From contig JAFRST010000035.1 in NCBI GenBank assembly GCA_017427465.1, positions 1 to 64,000 of the forward strand: 64,000 nt of DNA, read 5' to 3'. The stretch is from Clostridiales bacterium (lineage in GTDB: Bacteria > Bacillota > Clostridia > Saccharofermentanales > Saccharofermentanaceae). Positions within the stretch are counted from its first letter, which is position 1, and every line of letters begins with the position of its first letter. The notes under the pieces are model-generated. The model was not told where the DNA came from, made no database searches, and was given only the letters and a program-made list of their open reading frames with translations. Of the stretch, positions 61,597 through 64,000 are shown in pieces. The translations under genes were made by a program, and so were the position numbers.

Positions 61597-61625
61597 ATTA
61601 TAGACTTTTTGCCTTTTTTATACAA
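61597..61625 (-). promoter_or_regulatory. Promoter of the second glycan operon
   Basis: On the minus strand TTGTAT and a perfect TATAAT are separated by 17 bases, about 30 bases upstream of the wzz start. Confidence 0.8.
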
Positions 61626-61774
61626 ACGAGCAACTTTGAGCCGTTTAGCATATAGACTCTTGCATTATCTTCGCACATATCGGCAAATTGCCAAAACAAG
61701 CTTTATCAGCCTTCATTTATGACTTATTGTGTTATGATTCATACTAATGAATCAAGTTCAACCGGAGGCAATAT

Positions 61775-63082
61775 ATGAGCAACTCCTTAACTCCTGAAGA
61801 ATACGGCTTTATCGAAAAGCTTATCTCTATAGACAGCACAGGTTCCACACCTGTTGAAGATCCCGAATACGGCACTCTCCCATACGGGGCCAAGCCATTC
61901 ACGGCATTAAAGTTCTTTCTTGATACTGCTGATAAGGACGGTATGAGGACCGGAATAATAGATAACCGGGTCGGCTGGTGCGAATTCGGTCCTGAGAAGG
62001 CTGATCTCATCGGAATAGTCTGCCACCTTGACGTTGTTCCCGCAGGAGACGGTTGGAAGACTGATCCTTTTACGCTGACAAACAAAGACGGAATGCTTTA
62101 CGGCAGAGGCATTGTAGACGATAAAGGTCCTGCTGCGGCAAGTTACATAGCAATGAAAAGGCTTAAAGACAGCGGCTACGCTCCTTCTAAGCGCATCAGA
62201 CTTATACTCGGAACCGACGAAGAACGCACATGCTCCTGCGTTGAGACTTATGCAGCCAAGGGAGAGATCCCTTCATTTGCAATCACTCCCGATGGTGAGT
62301 TCCCTGTTATTTATGCTGAAAAAGGCATTATGAATATAAAGATATCTACAGATGAGCCTTCTGCAATCAAAGCTCAAGCCGGTTCAGCAGCAAACATGGT
62401 GCCTGCCCACAGTTCATGCGTTATTGACGGCATCAATTACTCCGCCAAAGGCAAGATGGCTCATGCCTCAAAGCCTGATCTCGGCGTTAACGCGATTTTC
62501 GAGATGATAAGGATATTAGACAGAGAATCTGTAGAATACTCATCACCTCTTCTCCGTTTCATAGCCAACGAGATCATCGGCAAAACCGCTGCCGAATACA
62601 CAGGCTGCGGTATTACTGACGATTCAGGAAGTGTAACAGCCAATCCCTCGATCCTTAAATGCGGAGAAGACGGAGAGTCATTGATAATTGATATAAGATG
62701 CCCTGTCAGCTACAGCATGGACGCCATCACCTCTCACCTCGCAATGATAGCCGCGCCTTATGAACTTACGTGCGAGATCACGAACCAGATGGCGCCTCTT
62801 TATAAAGCAAAGGACATTCCTGAGATCTCCATCCTTACAGACATCTGGAAGGACAATATGCCTTCCTACAGCGGATTTAAGCCCGAATACCTGGATGCAT
62901 ATACTGATCCGATTGCTATCGGCGGCGGCACTTACGCACGTCATATGCCTAATACGATTGCGTTTGGAATACAGACTCCATGGCAGGAAGACCAATGCCA
63001 TCAGGCAAATGAATGCCGCGCACTCAATGACTTTGAGACAGACATAAAAGTTTTAACCGAAGCAATAAAGAAGCTGACTTAA
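61775..63082 (+). CDS. pepV: M20 family dipeptidase (PepV/Sapep type)
   Basis: The 435-residue protein has the M20 metal motifs in order: IVCHLDVVPAGDGW (His and Asp), GRGIVDDKGPAAAS (bridging Asp), LGTDEERTC (Glu pair), TPDGEFPVIYAEKG and a C-terminal His in the IGGGTYARHMPN stretch. It is a two-metal cytosolic dipeptidase of the Sapep/PepV group, releasing amino acids from dipeptides. CCGGAGG precedes the ATG by about seven bases. It is monocistronic and divergent from the second glycan operon; no promoter with both boxes at normal spacing was seen, only TATGAT at about 61732-61737. Confidence 0.93.
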   Translation: MSNSLTPEEYGFIEKLISIDSTGSTPVEDPEYGTLPYGAKPFTALKFFLDTADKDGMRTGIIDNRVGWCEFGPEKADLIGIVCHLDVVPAGDGWKTDPFTLTNKDGMLYGRGIVDDKGPAAASYIAMKRLKDSGYAPSKRIRLILGTDEERTCSCVETYAAKGEIPSFAITPDGEFPVIYAEKGIMNIKISTDEPSAIKAQAGSAANMVPAHSSCVIDGINYSAKGKMAHASKPDLGVNAIFEMIRILDRESVEYSSPLLRFIANEIIGKTAAEYTGCGITDDSGSVTANPSILKCGEDGESLIIDIRCPVSYSMDAITSHLAMIAAPYELTCEITNQMAPLYKAKDIPEISILTDIWKDNMPSYSGFKPEYLDAYTDPIAIGGGTYARHMPNTIAFGIQTPWQEDQCHQANECRALNDFETDIKVLTEAIKKLT

Positions 63083-63104
63083 GGATAAAGATTCGACTAA
63101 TGAA

Positions 63105-63129
63105 AAGCGCCGGATCAGATCCGACGCTT
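63105..63129. terminator. Convergent terminator between pepV and the NlpC/P60 gene
   Basis: An imperfect stem AAGCG-C-CGGATC / GATCCG-A-CGCTT lies between two convergent genes. It pairs fully, with a G-T pair, on the minus strand. The T-runs on either side are short (TTATTTATTT and TTTTC). Confidence 0.75.
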
Positions 63130-63135
63130 ATTTAT

Positions 63136-64000
63136 TTAAAGAACTCGTCTTATATGAGCAATACCGGTAGCAGACGAGAACTTGGATGATACAACGCCCG
63201 TCGCTTTTCCCTGTGCATGTACATAAGTATCATTACCTACATAAAGAGCTGAATGCTCCATTGTACCGTCACCGTCTCTGTCAAAGCAGATAATGTCACC
63301 GACCTGTATCTCATCGATTGAGACCTCATAACCCTTCCTGGACTGGCTTGTAGCGCCGTGAGGAAGCGTAATGCCATAATATGTCTGATAGCAATACATA
63401 ACGAAACCGGAGCAATCAAAACCGTCTGACGGTGAAGCTCCGCCATATACGTATTTACAACCGATAAAGCTCTTAACGAATGTAGCAAAATCCTGTGATG
63501 TATCACCCATCGTTACAGAACTGCTGGAGCTTGAAGAAGAAGGCGCAGGTGTTGAAGTCGGCTTGCTGTCGAGGGTAAGACTTGCCTTTACATAGAAGCC
63601 TGAAGAAGACTTGTACCAGCCGTTATCCGTCTCAGCGACGACCTCGATTGCCGTACCAATCGATAATGTCGAAAGGCATGTGTAAGAAATGCCGGGGCCT
63701 GATCTGGTATTGAGAGCGCAGCTTGCATAGACCGTCTTAGAACATGAAGTTTCACTGTAATCACTTGAGCTGGACGAACTGCTGCTTGAAGAACTGCTCG
63801 ATGAAGATGAAGGCTTCGGCGTAGGAGTATTCGTAGCCGGCTTAGGTGTCGGCGTAGGTGTATTCGTAGGTGTTGCCGTAGGAACAGGTGTTATCTCTGT
63901 CTCAGAAAGGAAATCATTATTGATATACCCCTGCTTACCGTCAGAGATCTTGATAAGAGAATACTCATTATTATATGAAATCCTTACTACCTTATCGCCG
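63136..64000 (-). CDS. SH3-domain NlpC/P60 peptidoglycan endopeptidase, C-terminal part
   Basis: The frame stays open from the stop at 63136 to the right edge, so the 5' end is missing. In protein order it shows the end of an SH3-like domain (SYNNEYSLIKISDGKQGYIN), a Thr-Pro-rich linker, a run of Ser residues coded near 63780-63810, a complete SH3b domain with LNTRSGPGISY, a second Ser linker and the NlpC/P60 domain. The catalytic Cys is in FDCSGFVMYC, the His in MEHSALYVG, with HAQGK after it. The family cuts gamma-D-Glu-diamino-acid or related bonds of the cell wall. It is expected to be secreted. Confidence 0.92.
   Translation of the reverse strand, partial: GDKVVRISYNNEYSLIKISDGKQGYINNDFLSETEITPVPTATPTNTPTPTPKPATNTPTPKPSSSSSSSSSSSSSSSSDYSETSCSKTVYASCALNTRSGPGISYTCLSTLSIGTAIEVVAETDNGWYKSSSGFYVKASLTLDSKPTSTPAPSSSSSSSSVTMGDTSQDFATFVKSFIGCKYVYGGASPSDGFDCSGFVMYCYQTYYGITLPHGATSQSRKGYEVSIDEIQVGDIICFDRDGDGTMEHSALYVGNDTYVHAQGKATGVVSSKFSSATGIAHIRRVL

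Overview
The window looks like chromosomal DNA of a Gram-positive-type anaerobe of the Clostridia (Bacillota), probably a gut or rumen species. Reasons are moderate GC, strong GGAGG ribosome sites with frequent GTG/TTG starts, U-tract hairpin terminators, FakA/FakB fatty-acid kinases, the Clostridia-type GlpA/FAD/DUF1667 trio, a LoaP antiterminator and a PepV/Sapep dipeptidase. The genus cannot be fixed from sequence alone. I saw no rRNA, tRNA, insertion sequence, prophage or CRISPR array. No gene-free stretch exceeds 300 bases.

Region 1 (1-3300): the end of a PEP carboxykinase gene with its terminator, a TetR-type regulator, and on the minus strand a lipoprotein and small membrane protein with their own promoter and terminator. 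A 92-bp imperfect palindrome lies at 3167-3258.

Region 2 (3314-17233, minus strand): a lipid region. A ten-gene operon encodes a membrane glycosyltransferase, an HSL-type esterase, an adenylate-forming ligase with a fused carrier domain, a protein with two PlsC acyltransferase domains, a free acyl carrier protein, two DegV/FakB fatty-acid-binding proteins, an alpha/beta hydrolase, the kinase FakA and PlsX. Together these could capture or release fatty acids, activate them as acyl-phosphate or acyl-ACP, and place them on a (glyco)lipid. Downstream, with its own strong promoter, is an 841-residue fusion of a sugar-isomerase-type TIM barrel and an acyl-CoA synthetase.

Region 3 (17343-21138): a zinc-ribbon membrane protein on the plus strand, then a minus-strand GlpA-like / FAD oxidoreductase / DUF1667 operon.

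Region 4 (21209-52897, minus strand): about 31.7 kb of tightly packed co-directional genes headed by loaP, a NusG paralogue that drives read-through of long operons. A structured leader follows loaP. In transcription order come an initiating sugar-phosphate transferase, GDP-heptose genes (gmhA, hddC-gmhB fusion, hddA), glycosyltransferases, an acetyltransferase, two CDP-glycerol-type phosphotransferases, a Wzy-like polymerase and Wzx flippase, rmlBDCA for dTDP-rhamnose, and a LicD transferase. Then come the genes for making and activating a phosphonate: a PntC-aminotransferase fusion, AepZ-like, a PEP mutase with an extra cytidylyltransferase domain, and AepY, mixed with several unassigned enzymes. 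A large membrane protein and a lipoprotein end the run. The likely product is a cell-surface polysaccharide carrying rhamnose, heptose and 2-aminoethylphosphonate or a derivative.

Region 5 (53011-61625, minus strand): a second, separately promoted and terminated glycan operon: a Wzz-like protein with a degenerate kinase-like tail, a second initiating sugar transferase, three glycosyltransferases, a flippase and two tandem LicD proteins.

Region 6 (61775-64000): an M20 dipeptidase on the plus strand and the C-terminal part of a secreted SH3/NlpC-P60 peptidoglycan hydrolase on the minus strand.
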